Of a stretch of DNA of 64,000 nucleotides, positions 46,701 through 61,700 are shown in pieces (the first letter of the stretch is position 1; each line of letters opens with the position of its first letter). A program made the position numbers and the translations under genes. Source of the DNA: Halarcobacter bivalviorum (GTDB lineage Bacteria > Campylobacterota > Campylobacteria > Campylobacterales > Arcobacteraceae); NCBI RefSeq assembly GCF_003346815.1, contig NZ_CP031217.1, positions 930,001 to 994,000 on the forward strand, written 5' to 3'. Under the pieces are notes generated by a model. That model was not told the origin of the DNA. It worked only from the letters and a program-made list of their open reading frames with translations, and did not search any database.

Positions 46701-49700
46701 GGCTATAACTATTGGGGGAATACTTATCTCTGCAACGGGTGCAAATGCAAATGAATTAATAACAAACTTTTTAAAAGAGTTTAAAGAAGAAAATGCTACT
46801 AAAATATTAAATGGACAAGCACCTTTAGGGGATATCTACACTGATGGTACTAATATCTTTATCGATAGTTCTGAAACAATTACTTCTTCTACAAATGTAA
46901 CTATTGATAATAGTTTCACTTTTATTGATACTGCTGATTACTCAAATATTGGTGCAGAATCAATTGAAGTAAATATGCAAGATGTGGGTGATTCTACTGT
47001 TGATGTAAGTGATGGTTCAACAGACATTTTAATAGATATTGAAAGGGTAGTTGGTTCTTCTTCAAATGATATTATGAATGGAAATAGTCAAGATAATATC
47101 TTTGAAGGTGGAAAAGGAGCAGATACTCTATTTGGAGCAGCTGGAAATGATACTATTTATGGTCAAGATGGAAATGATATTATAGATGGTGGAACAGGTA
47201 TAGATAGCTTATATGGTGGAAAAGGTGATGATACTTTTATCGCTTTTGTAAATGATGGAATAGATACAGTTGATGGTGGTGAAGGAAGTGATACTTTAGA
47301 CTATTCATCATATACAAGTTCTGATGGAGATATTTCTATTTCTTTAGCTGGTGCATCTGAGAGTAGAGTAAAAATTGGTGGAACAGATGAAGACCACATA
47401 AAAAATATAGAAAATGTAATTACAGGTGCAGGAAATGATACTCTAGTTGGTGATGATAATAATAATACCTTTATATCAAACGCAGGAAATGATACCTTAT
47501 CAGGTGGAAAAGGGGATGATTATTTAAACGGTGGAGCTGATATAGATACCGCTGATTATACTTATATTGATAGTGTAGGAACAAATACAAAAGGTGTAGT
47601 TGTTGATTTAGCTAATAATAGAGCAACAGATATGAGTGGAAGCCTTGAAAACCTTGTTGGTACTGATACTTTAATAGATATTGAAAATGCAAAGGGTTCT
47701 AAACATGATGATTCCTTACTTGGAGACAGTAATGTAAATACTCTTTTTGGTGAAGCAGGAAATGATTTTATTTCAGGTGGAGCGGGAAATGATACTTTAA
47801 ATGGTGGAACTGGTAATGATATCTTAAAAGGTGGAACAGGTGATGATGTTCTAAATGGTGGAGATGGTATTGATACTGCTGATTTCTCAGATGCTAATGA
47901 TAAAATAAATGTTGATTTATCAAATAGTGGTTCAATAGATATTGGTGCTGGATTAGGTAGTGATACTTTTAACTCTATCGAAGGTGCTATTGGTGGAAAT
48001 TATGATGATACTTTAAAGGGAACTGCTGATGCAAATACTCTTATTGGTGGAGCTGGGAATGATACCCTTTTAGGAAATGGAACTTCTTCTTTAACAATCG
48101 CTGGTACATATGATTATCTTGATGGTGGAGCAGGAGAAGAGGATTTTGTAAGTTTTGATGGAGTTGCTGGTGATGTAACTGTTAATTTAGGTCTTACTTA
48201 CTCAAATGATTCTTCAGATGGACATGATTTTATGGATAGTGATAACTCTGTTTATAACTATCAAGATGGTGGAGCAGCAGGAAATCTTCAAATAAAAAAT
48301 GTAGAAAATCTTCAAGGTGGAGATGGAAATGATACTTTTATTGGAAATAACTCTTCAAATACTTTAGCTGGTGGAGCAGGAGATGATTGGCTAAGTGGGA
48401 AATCAAGTAATAATTTCCTTGATGGAGGTACAAATACAGCAGTAGGTGATACGGCTGATTATTCTGCAATTAGCTCAGGTGTTGGTATTAAAGCTAATAT
48501 GAATGCTGGAATTGATGGAACAAGTCAGTTTGGAGAAGTGGAATATAATTCAGAGTTTGTTGATACACTTAAAGATATTGAAAATATAAGAGCTTCTAAA
48601 AATGATGACCAGATAATAGGTGATATTGATGATAATGTAAATAATTTATTTGAAGGAATGGGTGGAGCTGATACTATAAGTGGTGGAGCTGGTGATGATA
48701 TTATTTATGGAAATAATAAAACAAATACTGACTCAAATAATGACTTAGCCGATATTTTAAGTGGTGGAAGTGGTAATGATACCCTTTATGGTCAAACAGG
48801 AAATGATATTTTAAGTGGAGATGAAGGGGTAGATACTCTTTATGGTGGAGCTGGAAATGATAGTGTAAACCTTTCATATTTAAATACTACAACAACTGGT
48901 GCAAGTGTAAATTTTATAACTTCTACTACAGATGATGGAACAGATATTGATACTTTAGATTCTATTGAAAGTGCAATAGGAAGTGATAATGCTGATAGTT
49001 TTATTATGGATAGTTCTAAAACTACTGATACAAATACAATTGATGGACGAGATGGAGTTGATGTATTAGATTATTCAAATTACACTTCAAATGGAATAAC
49101 TGTTGATTTAGGAAATGAAAATGAACAAACAGTTGTATCAGCTACATCTGATAAAGATACAATAAAAAATGTAGAGAATCTAATTGGTGGAACAAAAAAT
49201 GACACAATAACAGGTTCAGATGCAAACAATAGTCTTGATGGAAATGAAGGTAGTGATAGATTCTATGGTTCAAATGGAACTGATATTATCAATGGTGGAG
49301 TTGATAGTGATGGTACAAATGATACTGATATAGCAGATTATTCTAATATGACTGCAAAAGTAGTTGTAACAGGAAGTGGAAATGATTATTCAGTATTAAA
49401 GCCAGATGGGAATAGTGATACTTTAACAAATATAGAAGAAGTTCAAGGTAGTGATTTTAAAGATACTATGATTGGAGATAACACCTCTTCAAGGGATGAT
49501 ATTTTTAAAGGTGGAGATAATTCAGATACTCTTATTGGTAATTTAGGAGATGACTCTTTATATGGAGAAGATGGTGATGATACCTTAAGAGGTGGAGCTG
49601 GAGATGACTATTTACATGGAGGAATTGGTGGAAGTGATACAGCAGATTTCTCAGATGCTACAGGAAGTGGTGTAAATGTAGACTTATCTCAAACTGGAAG

Positions 49701-52700
49701 TCAAGCAGTAGGTGGAAACTTAGGCTCTGATACCCTGGTTGATATAGAAAATATTATTGGTTCAAACTTTGCAGATACAATAAAAGGAAATGATAGTGAT
49801 AATATAATCAAAGCAGGAGCTCAAAATGATACTATTTTTGGAGGAGCTGGAGCTGATGATTTATATGGAGAAGATGGAGATGATACTTTTAATTTCTCAA
49901 CTACAGTAGGAGAATCAACAGGGGATTATATCAATGGTGGAGCAGGTATTGATACAGCTGACTATAGTAATTTAACTTCAAATATAGAAGTAGATTTAAA
50001 CGAAGAGAATAATGGCTCTACTTATGTAAAAGTTGGTTCAAATACAATAGACCATCAAATTGAAAATGTAGAAAATATAACTGGAACTGCTTTTAATGAT
50101 AATATTTCTGGAAATAGTAGTCAAAATATTATCAATGGTGGAGCAGGAGATGATATTTTAGATGGAGAAGGTGGAGTTGATGCTTCACATTTAGATACTC
50201 TTATTGGTGGAGCAGGAAATGATACTTTTATTGTAAATGATAGAGGATATACTCTTTATGATGGAACAACAGACCAAGGATTAAACTTTATTGATACTGT
50301 AGATTTTTCTCAAGTTGCAAGTCAATCTTCTGATAAAGTATTTGTAAACTTACAAGATGGAACATTTACTTTAAATGGTAATAATATTAATGAAACTACT
50401 TTTAGTGGAATAGAAGGTGCTATTGGTGGAGCCGGAAATGATACTATAATTGGAACTACTGAAGCTAATACTTTAATTGGTGGAGAAGGAGATGATACTC
50501 TTTTAGGAAATGGTGCTTCAAATGGAATTGATTATATTGATGGTGGAAGTGGAAATGAAACTAATGGAGATTTTGTAAGTTTTAATTATGCTGGTGCAAA
50601 TGGTGTAACAGTAGATTTATCAGATGCTTCTGCACAAGATATTGATGGTAATAATGTTGATGATTTAATAATCAGAAATATTGAGAATCTTGAAGGAAGT
50701 ATAGGAAATGATAAATTAACAGGTAATTCATCAAATAATATTTTAAAAGGTTTAGCAGGAGATGATACCTTCTTTTCAAGTTCTGGAAGTGACACTATTT
50801 ATGGTGGAAATGAGGCTACAGATAGTGGAAATGATACCGTAGATTATTCAAGTGGTTCAAAAATAGATGTAGATTTAGAAAAAGCTAATAACCAAGTAGT
50901 AAAAACTAATGGTTCAGATACTATTTTTGGAATTGAAAAAATTATTGGTTCTTCTGAAAATGATGTGATGAGAGGTGATAGTAATAATAATACTTTTGAA
51001 GGTGGAGCTGGAAATGATACTTTAGAAGGTAGAGCGGGTGATGATACTTTAGATGGTGGAGCTGATGATGACATCTTAAGAGGTGGAACTGGAAATGATA
51101 GTTTAATTGGTGGTGATAATGGTTCTTATGGAGACACTGCTGATTACTCTTTAAGAAATGAAGCTATTTATGCTGATCTTTCAAATGCTACACCAGAAGT
51201 AATAGTAGATACAAATGACGCCGCAAGTGATGGAAATCTTTCACATGAATTTAATGGTGCAGATGAAACAGATACTTTAACTGGAATTGAAAATATTACA
51301 GGTGGGTCTAATGATGATACTTTTATTGGAAATTCATCTAATAACACTTTAAAAGGTGGTGCTGGAAATGATACTTTTGAAGTTAGAGATACTTCAAATG
51401 GATTTAATGATTTTATTGATGGTGGAAGTGAATTAAATGGTGCAAGAGGAAGTGATACTGTTGATTATAAAGCATTAAATACAGGTATAGATATAAACTT
51501 AAATGATACTGGAATTACTGATGTTAAATTATCTGGCTCTTTTCACCATAAAGTAGCAAATATAGAGAATGTAATTGGTTCAAGTGAAAGTGATATAATC
51601 CAAGGTGATAGTGCAAACAATATACTAAATGGACATACTGGAATAGATACTTTATCTTATTCAGACTCTTCAAATGGTGTTTATGTAAACTTAAGTGATT
51701 CTCAAATTACAACAGATATTTCTGGTGATAATGTAAATGATGAGATTAATCAAAACACAGCACAGGGCGTTGTAGATAATAGTGAAATAGGTGTTGATAC
51801 TATTACTAATTTTGAAAATGTTGTTGGTGGTATAGGAAATGACACAATTATTGGAAATGTTTTAAGTAATACTCTAAGTGGTGGAACAGGAGATGATTTA
51901 CTACTTGGACTTAATGGAGCTGATAAGTTTGATGGTGGAATAGGAAATGATACCGTTTCATATTTACTAGATAAGTCTTCAAATGATGACAAAGCAGGAG
52001 TAAATGCAAGTTTAAGAAGTGCAACTGCAAATGATGGGTGGAATAATACAGATACTTTTAATAATATTGAAAATATTATAGGTTCTAATCACGATGATAC
52101 TATAGAAGGTGATGCCGGAGATAATACTCTTGATGGAGCAGGTGGAAATGATACATTAACTTATGAAAATGTAACTGTAGGTGGAGTAACTGTAAACCTA
52201 TCTCAAGAAGTAAATAATACGGGAAGTGATGGAACTGATACAATTAGAAATTTCCAGAATTTAATTGGTTCAAAAACTCAATCAGATAATCTTACAGGTA
52301 ATGATGAAGTAAATATTATTAAAGGTCTTGGTGGAAATGACACACTAGATGGTGGAGCAAATTCAGATGAACTTTATGGGGGAGCAGGAAACGATACATT
52401 TAAAGTTAATCTTGGTGATGGAAATGACATAATTGATGGTTTTGATGAAACTGCTTCAGCTGATATAGATGATAGTTCAAATAAAGATACAATAGATTTT
52501 AGTTCAATAGGTTCTGGCTATCATGTGGAAATTGATTTACAAACTACGAACAATGCAGTAGTTACAAATGGAACAACAATAGACCAAACTGATACTTTAT
52601 CAAATATTGAAAATGTAATAGGTACAGCACAAAATGATATTATCATTGGAAATGATGAGGTAAATATAATAGATGCTGGTGCAGGAAATGATATAATCAC

Positions 52701-55700
52701 TGGAAACCTTGGAGCTGATACTTTAAAAGGTGGAACTGGCGAAGATATTTTCAAGGGTGACAACTTTACTGGAGACCTTATAGATGGTGGAACAGGACTT
52801 GATGGTAATGGTGATACTATTGATTACACAAACTTAAATAACAAAGTTACTTTAACTTTAGCAGAGAGTGGTTCATATGCTGATGTTCAAGTTGGAACTG
52901 ACTTATCTGACCATAAAATAGCAAATATTGAAAATGTAATTGGTTCAAATACACAAGATGATACTATCACTGGAAATAGTGAAAACAATACTATTTTAGG
53001 TCTTGGTGGTAATGATACAATAGATGGTGGACATGGAGATGACTCTTTAGATGGAGGAACTGGAACAAATACTTTATCTTATGCAAGTATTAGTTCAGGT
53101 GTAAATGTAAACTTATCTACTGGAAGTGCTGTTTCAAATGTTGATACTGATGGAAATGGTACAAATGATACGGATACAGTTTCAAATTTTGATAATTTAA
53201 TAGGTTCAAGTGGAGTTGACATCTTAACTGGAAATAACAATGCAAATATTATTAAAGGTGGAGATGAAGGCGATACAATAAATGGTTTAGGTGGAAATGA
53301 CACTTTAGAAGGTGAAGCTGGAAATGATCTGTTTATCATGGGTGCAGATGATGGAGCTGATAGTGTTGATGGAGGAAGTGGAAGTTCTGATACTATCTCT
53401 TATGAAAATCTAGCTTCAAATCAAGGTATTACAATAACTTTAGACCAGGATACAAGTAATCAAGTTATTATTGAAAATGGTACAAATGATACTGGAGTTA
53501 AAAATATAGAAAATGTAATTGGTGGAGCAGGAAATGACACAATTACAGGAGATGCCCTTAAAAATAGACTAGAAGGTAATGCTGGTAGAGATATTATTGA
53601 TGGTGGAGCTTCTGATGATACTATTTTAGGTGGAGCAGGTGATGATATTATAAAGGGTGGAGCTGATGATGATATCCTTTATGGTGGAAGCCAAGATTAT
53701 GATGAAAACACTACAGAATCAGGAACTGGAAATGATGATATTAAAGGTGAAGCAGGTGAAGATATTATCTATGGTAGAGATGGAGATGACACTTTAGATG
53801 GTGGAGCTGATGATGATACCTTATTTGGTGGATTAGGAAGTGATAATCTAAGTGGTGGAGATGGAAATGACACTATAGATGGAGGAGAAGGAGAAGAGGA
53901 AAATGGTGGAGATACTGTTGATTACTCTTCAAAAGTAGGAGATTATTTAGATGTAAATCTAAATGCTACAACAAATGGATATGCAGATGCTGTAATTGGA
54001 GCAGAAACAGATAAATTAAAAAATATTGAGAATATTAAAGGAACAGTTAAAAACGATAATATCTCTGGAGATAATGACTCAAACCTTTTAGATGGATTTC
54101 AAGGGGATGATACTTTAGTAGGAGCAGGTGGAAGTGATACTTTACTTGGTGGAGATGGAGATGACACTTTTAAAGCTGGACTTGATGATAATGGTGATGG
54201 TATATTAGAGAATGGAGATGATGGAGTTGATTATATAATTGGTGGAGAAGTTGATGAAAACAATGGTGGAGATACTGTTGACTACTCAGCTTTAGATTCA
54301 GCTATTAATGTAGATCTTTCAAATATAGATGCAGGAAATAATAATTATGTAACAGTAAATATAGATGGCTCTTCAAATGATTATATAAAAGAGATAGAAA
54401 ATATTACTGGTTCATCTGTTAATGATATTATCAAAGGTGATGCAAATGCAAATACACTTAGAGGTGATGCAGGAGATGATACTTTAAGTGGTGGTGCTGG
54501 AGCTGATACTTTAGATGGTGGAACTGGTATAAATAGAGCAGATTACTCAAATGCAGCTGGAAAAATTGTAGTTGATATGGAAAACGCTACAGAAGTTTCA
54601 AATGATGGAGATGGTTCATCTGATGATTTAATCTCTATTCAGCAAATAGTAGGAAGTAATGCAAGTGATACTATTTATGGAGCAGATAGTGCCAATGAAC
54701 TATTTATTGGAGGAGATGCTTCTGATACTTTTATGGGTAGAGGTGGAGATGACACTATTTATGGTGGAAGTGAAGATAGAACTGATAACTTCTCTGATTT
54801 AGTAACATATGAATATTTATCAGATGGTACAAAACATGTAGTTGTAGATTTAGAAAATGAAAATGCAAAGGTATATGATAATAGTTCAAATCTATTAGAA
54901 ACTGATGCTCTTTATGATATTGAAAATATAAAAGGTGGAGAAGGTAATGATACTTTCATTACTAAATTTGATGAAACAAATGTAATTAATGGCGCAAATG
55001 GAAGTGATACTTTAGATTACTCAAGTTTAGACACAAATCATTCAATTACTGTTAATTTAGAAGATAATGGAGCTAGTACAACAGTAGATGTAAGTGATAC
55101 TGTAAATGATGACACTATCTCAAATATTGAAAATATCTCTGGTTCAAATCTAGCAGATACTATTTCTGGAAATAATCTAGCAAATACTTTAAAAGGTAAT
55201 GTAGGAGATGATATCTTAGAAGGTGAAGGTGGAAATGATATTCTTGATGGTGGAATAGGAAGTGATACTGCAAGTTATAAAAACTCAAGTGATGGAGTTA
55301 CTGTTGACTTAGGATTATCTTCTTCTCAATTTATCTCAACTTCACAAGGAAGTGATACTTTAATTGATATTGAAAATGTTATAGGTTCTTCTTTAGATGA
55401 TACTTTCTATTCAGACCATACAAAAGCAAATAACTTTAATGGTTTAGCTCATATTAATGGTGATACCGTAGATTATACAAATTTACAAAATGATAAAGCT
55501 GGTTCAAACTATACTGGAACTGAAAATGTAGATTATATTATTGCTGATTTATCAGGTGCAAGTGATACAGTTATTATAAAAAGTTCAGGTGCTGATGTAG
55601 TTGATACTTTAGAAAATATTGAAAATATTACAGGAAGTCATGGTAATGATACTATCACAGGAGATGGAAATAAAAACACTCTTAAAGGTTTAGCAGGAGA

Positions 55701-58700
55701 TGATATTATTGCAGGTGGTGCAGGAGATGATATCATTGATGGTGGAACAGATACAAATGGAGATACAGTAAACTATTCTGATGCAACAAGTGGGGTAACA
55801 GTTGATTTAGGAATTGATGGAGTTTCTCAAAATGTTGGCGGTGGGCAAGGAAATGATACCTTAACTGATATTGAAAATGTTATAGGTTCAGCTTATGCGG
55901 ATATGTTTAGAGGTAATAATAGTGAATCAAATACTTTTAATGGTGGTATAACAAATTTAGCTAATCCAAACTCTGAACATACAAATGATGAAAATGATAC
56001 AGTTGATTATTCATCTTTAACAGGTGCAAATGATAAAATTATAGTTGATTTATCAAATAGTTCAAGTGCAAATGTAGATGTAATACAAGCAGGTGTAGCA
56101 CAAGGTAGTGATACTTTAATAAATATAGAAAATGTAATTGGTACAGCAGGAGATGATACTTTTACTGGTAACTCTGATAGTAACTCTTTCCAAGGGGGAG
56201 ATGGAAATGATACTTTCTTTGTAAAAGAAGCAGCATTAGGTAGTGAAGCAGATATTATAGTTGGAGGAAATAACTCAAGTCTTGGAGATACAGTTGATTT
56301 TAGCCAAGTAAGTGATACAACTTTATATGTAGATGTTGATTTAAGTTCTCAAAATTTACTTCTTAAAAACTCTTCAAATACAACAGTAAGAAGTGATAGT
56401 GTTTCTGGAATTGAAAATATAGTTGGAACTCAAAATGAAGATACCATTACTGGAGATAGCTCAAATAACACCTTAAAAGGTGAGTCTGGAACTGATACTA
56501 TAAGAGGTGAAGCAGGGGATGATGTAATCCATGGTGGAGATAATACTGATAATAGTACAAGCTCTACGCAGTATGAATATTTAGATGGTGGAGAAGGTGC
56601 TGATACTATTTATGGTGGAACTGGTAATGATTATATCTTAGGTGGTATAGGAGATGGAAAAGATACTCTTTATGGAGAAGCTGGAAATGATACTATCTAT
56701 GCAGGTGCGGGAGTAGATAGAGTTTATGGTGGAGCTGATGATGATTCTATTTTAGGAGAAGCAGGAGAAGACTTACTTGTAGGGGGACTTGGAAATGATG
56801 AAATCAAAGGTGGAAGTGAATCAGATATTATCTATGGAGATGATGAAGCTAGAACTGATGTAACTGGTGGAAATGATACTCTTTATGGTGGAGATGGTTC
56901 AGATACTATTTATGCAGGATATGGAGATGATACTCTATTAGGTGGAGCAAATGATGATATTCTTCATGGAGATGAAGGAGTTGATACAGTTGATTATTCA
57001 AATGCTACAAATGGAGTAACTGTTGATTTTGTAAATAATAGAGGTACTGGTGAAGGTATTGATGAACTTTATAATATAGAGAATGCAATTGGTTCTAAAT
57101 ATGACGATACTTTTGTTTCAAAACTTGATGTTTCAAATAGATTTGATGGAAATGATGATGAGTCAGGAGAAACAAATGGAGATAGTATCTCTTATGAAGG
57201 GATTACAGTAAATGATGCAACACAAGATAAAGTTGTAATTGATTTATCAAGTGGTGCAGATGCAGATGGATATTATAGTGCTGATATTTATCAAGGTGGT
57301 ACATCAACTGTTAGTGATTATTTAAAAGATATGGAAAATATCACAGGAAGTAATGGTAATGATACAATTACAGGAGATGATGATGTTAATACTTTAAGAG
57401 GTCTTGATGGAGATGATTTAATAAGTGGAAAAGGTGGAAATGATTATATCGATGGTGGAGAAGGAAGTGACACTGTTGATTATAGCGATGAAACTCTTTC
57501 TGTAACAGTAGACTTTAAAAATAATCAAGCCTCTACAAATGCCCCTGAAGTTGATACTATTATTAGTATAGAAAATGCAATTGGTGGAACATCAAATGAT
57601 ATGTTCATTATGAATGAAGACCAAAAAACAAATACTATAAATGGTGGAATGGGTGCAGGAGATTTAAATGACACAATTTCTTATGAAAACTATACAAACT
57701 CTGTAAATGTAAACTTAGGAACAACAGATTCTCAAATAGTTTCAACTTTAGATACTGATACAATCTTAAATATAGAACATTTAATTGGTTCTTCAAATGA
57801 TGACACAATTATTGGTTCAACTGCAGATAATAGTATTGAAGGTGGAAAAGGCGATGATACTTTTATTGCTGGAGCTTATGATGATACAAATGATACTTTA
57901 ACTGGTGCAGAAGATGGAGCTGACTATTTTGATGGTGGAATAGGAACAAACGATACAATTGATTACTCTGCAATTGATAGTGCAACAGCAAATGCACAAG
58001 GTATAACTGTAACCCTTGATGGTGCAAATAAAAAAACTGTAACAGTTCATAGCCATACAAACAATGATGAAATCTTAAATGTAGAGAATGTTGTTGGTAC
58101 TCAAGATGATGATTATATTAAAGGGGATGTTCAAAACAATACTTTCTTTGGACAAGGTGGAAATGACCAATTATTCGGAGAAGATGGAGCTGATGACTTA
58201 AGAGGTGAAGCTGGAAATGACATAATAGATGGTGGAAGTGGAGACGACATTTTAAGAGGTGGAGATGGAGATGATACTTTAACAGGTGGAGTTGGAAACG
58301 ATACTATTTATGGTGGAGATGAAGGAAGTGATACTGGAAATGATACAGTTGATTATTCAAATGCAATTGAGTCATTAATCATTGACTTAGATGTATCTTT
58401 AGCTGGTGGAATCTCTGGAACTGAAACTTATGGAAAATCAGATGGAAATAACTCTGAACAAGGTCAGGGTGATGATATTTTATACGGAATAGAAAATGTT
58501 ATTGGTTCAAATGATGAGGTAAGATCAGACTCTATTTATGGAAGTAATAGTAATAATATTATCAATGCTCAAAGAGGAGATGACTATATTGAAGCTAGAG
58601 GTGGAGCAGATACTGTTCTTGCAGGAGAAGGAAATGATATCGTTAAAGCTACAAGTGCTACAGATGGAGCTGATTATTATGATGGTGGAGCTGGAAATAG

Positions 58701-61700
58701 CGATACTTTAGACTACTCTAATTTAAGTGAAAACATCTCTGTAAATATTGGACAAAATGCAACAGCTGAGTTTGAAAGTGGAAGTGGTACTAATGATGCT
58801 TGGCAAGTAGAGGTTGCAAGTGGAGATAACGATATTATCAAAGGATTTGAAAATATTATTGGTGGAAGTGGAGATGATACAATCTATGCTGACTCAAATG
58901 ATAACTCAATCTTTGGTGGAGCAGGTGCAGATACACTTTTAGGTGGAGCAGGTGCTGATACAATTAATGGTTCAACAGGTAATGACACTATTAGTTATGA
59001 GTATTTAGATAGTTCAAAAGATTTAAGATTAGACTTATTAAATGATAGCTCAACAGTTCTAGGAGATTCACTTGATGATGATACTATTTATAGTATAGAA
59101 AATGCTATAGGTGGAGCTGGAAATGATAGTATGCAAGGTACAAATGATGCAAATATCTTACAAGGTGGAAATGCAGGAGATGATACTTTTGTAGGTCTTG
59201 GTGGAGATGATACTATTTATGGTGGTTCTTATAATGGCATAACTCATACAGATAGTGGTAGTGATACAGTTGATTATACAAATCAAAATAAAATATCTGT
59301 AACTTTAGAAGATGATGAAAATACAGTTTCAACAGTAACAATAGATAGTGATGATGATGGAAATTTTGCAACGGGAAGTGAAGAACAAGATTCATTATAT
59401 GGAATTGAAAATATTAAAGGTTCTGATTCAGCTATAAATGGAGCTGATACAATTACTGGAAATAGTGCTTCAAATACTATTTATGGACAAAGAGGAGACG
59501 ATACTCTCTCTGGTATGGCCGGAAGTGATGAGCTTTATGGAGGAGAGGGAGCAGATACTATTATAGGTGGTGCTGATGCAGACTACTTATATGGAAATGC
59601 AGGAAATGACAGCTTTAATGTAGGCTCTACAGATATCTCAGAATACAGTGGAGATGTAATTGATGGTGGAAGTGAAATAGATACTATCGATTATAGTACT
59701 ATTGATACATCAGGATTTTCTACTGATAGAGGAGTAGATATTGTACTTCAAGCAGGAAGCCCTGCAAATGTTTATGTTGATGGGGATACAACAAACGTAC
59801 ACCATACAATCACAAATGTAGAAAATGTAATAGGTACAAATCTAAAAGATAATATTACAGGTGATAATCAAGCAAATACTATTTCTGGTATGGGTGGAGA
59901 TGATACTTTAAGAGGAAATGCGTTAAGTGACACTTTATATGGTGGAGCTGATAATGATGAACTTTGGGGTGAAGAAGGAAGTGACCTTTTAGAAGGTGGA
60001 ACAGGTGATGACATCATAAGAGGTGGTTCAGGTTTTGATATTTTAAAAGGTGATGCTGGAGCTGATAGTATCTATGGTGGAGCTGATGCTGACCAAATTT
60101 ATGGTGGAGCCGATGATGATTATATTGAAGGTGGAGATGATGCTGATACAATTATTGGTGAAGCTGGAAATGATACTATAAGAGGTGATAAAGGTGATGA
60201 TATCATCGCAGGTGGAACTGTTACTATAAGTGGAGGAAAAGTTACGGCAAGTGTTGATGATGGAGAGTCTGATACAGTTGATTACAGTGGTGCTCTTACA
60301 AGTATGACTGTTGATTTAGAAACTGATGATACTACAGATTTAGCTTCAAAAGGTGAAGCTTATAGTTCAAACTTAAATGATCAAGGAACAGACGAACTTT
60401 ATGATATAGAAAATGTAATTGGTTCAGAAGAGAATGACACTATTAAAGGAAGTAATGAAAATAATATCTTAGAGGGTAGAAGTGGTGATGATACAATTTG
60501 GGGTGAAGCAGGAAATGATACTTTATTAGGTGGAAATGACAACGATACTCTTTATGGTGGAACTGGTGCAGATAATATCTCAGGTGATGAAGGAAATGAC
60601 AATATCTATGGTGGAGAAGATAGTGATACTTTAAGTGGTGGAACTGGAAACGATACTTTCTATGCAAGTTCACAAGATGATGGAGCAGATACTATTGATG
60701 GTGGAACAAATGCAAATGATAGTGATACTATAGATTATAGTGCTTTAACAGATTCAAATAATAAAATTGTAGCTACTTTAGATGAAAATATTGATACTAA
60801 TTCAAGTGTTGAAGTTTATGATAATACAGGAACTTTACAACACACAGATACTATTAGAAATATTGAAAATATAACTGGAACTAGTGGAGATGATACTTTT
60901 ACTGGAAATACAAGTGCAAATATTTTAATTGGTGGAGATGGAGTAGATAAAGTAAACTATAATTATGCAGCTTTAAGTTCTGGAGTTACGGTTAATTTAC
61001 ATGCTGGAACTGCTAGTGATGGAGATACCTTAAGTTCAATAGAGTATGTAGTAGGTTCAAATTTTGATGATACTTTTGTAACACAAGCAGGAGTAAATAA
61101 CACTATAGAAGGTGGAATAGAAACTTCAGAACTTACAGGAGATTGGATAGATTATAGTTCTAATTCTTCTTCTGATTTAGTATTAGATTTAAGTACTCTT
61201 GATGGTTCTGGTTTTGCAACTGCACAAGTAAATTCAAACTCAAAACAAGATAAATTAAAAGATATAGAAAATGTAATTGGAACTTCTGGAAACGATACAA
61301 TTACAGGAAATGCAGAAGTTAACACAATCCTTGGAAATGATGGGGCAGATACAATCTATGCAGGAACTGGAGCTGATAGTGTAGAAGGTGGAGCTGGAAA
61401 CGATATCATTGATGGTGGAAGTGGAGCTGATATTTTAAAAGGTAATGAAGGTGATGACACTTTTGTTGGTGACTCTTTTGATGGGGATAACATCGATGGA
61501 GGAACTAATACAAGTGCTGGAGATACAGTTGATTATTCACAAGTACTTACTCATGGCGTAACTGTTGACTTAACAGACACTGATGGAGATAATGTATCTA
61601 TAAATGGAAATACTCACACTGTAAGTAATATTGAAAATATTAAAGGAACTGAACAAGCTGATGATATCACAGGAAATAATCAAAATAATATTTTAGAAGG

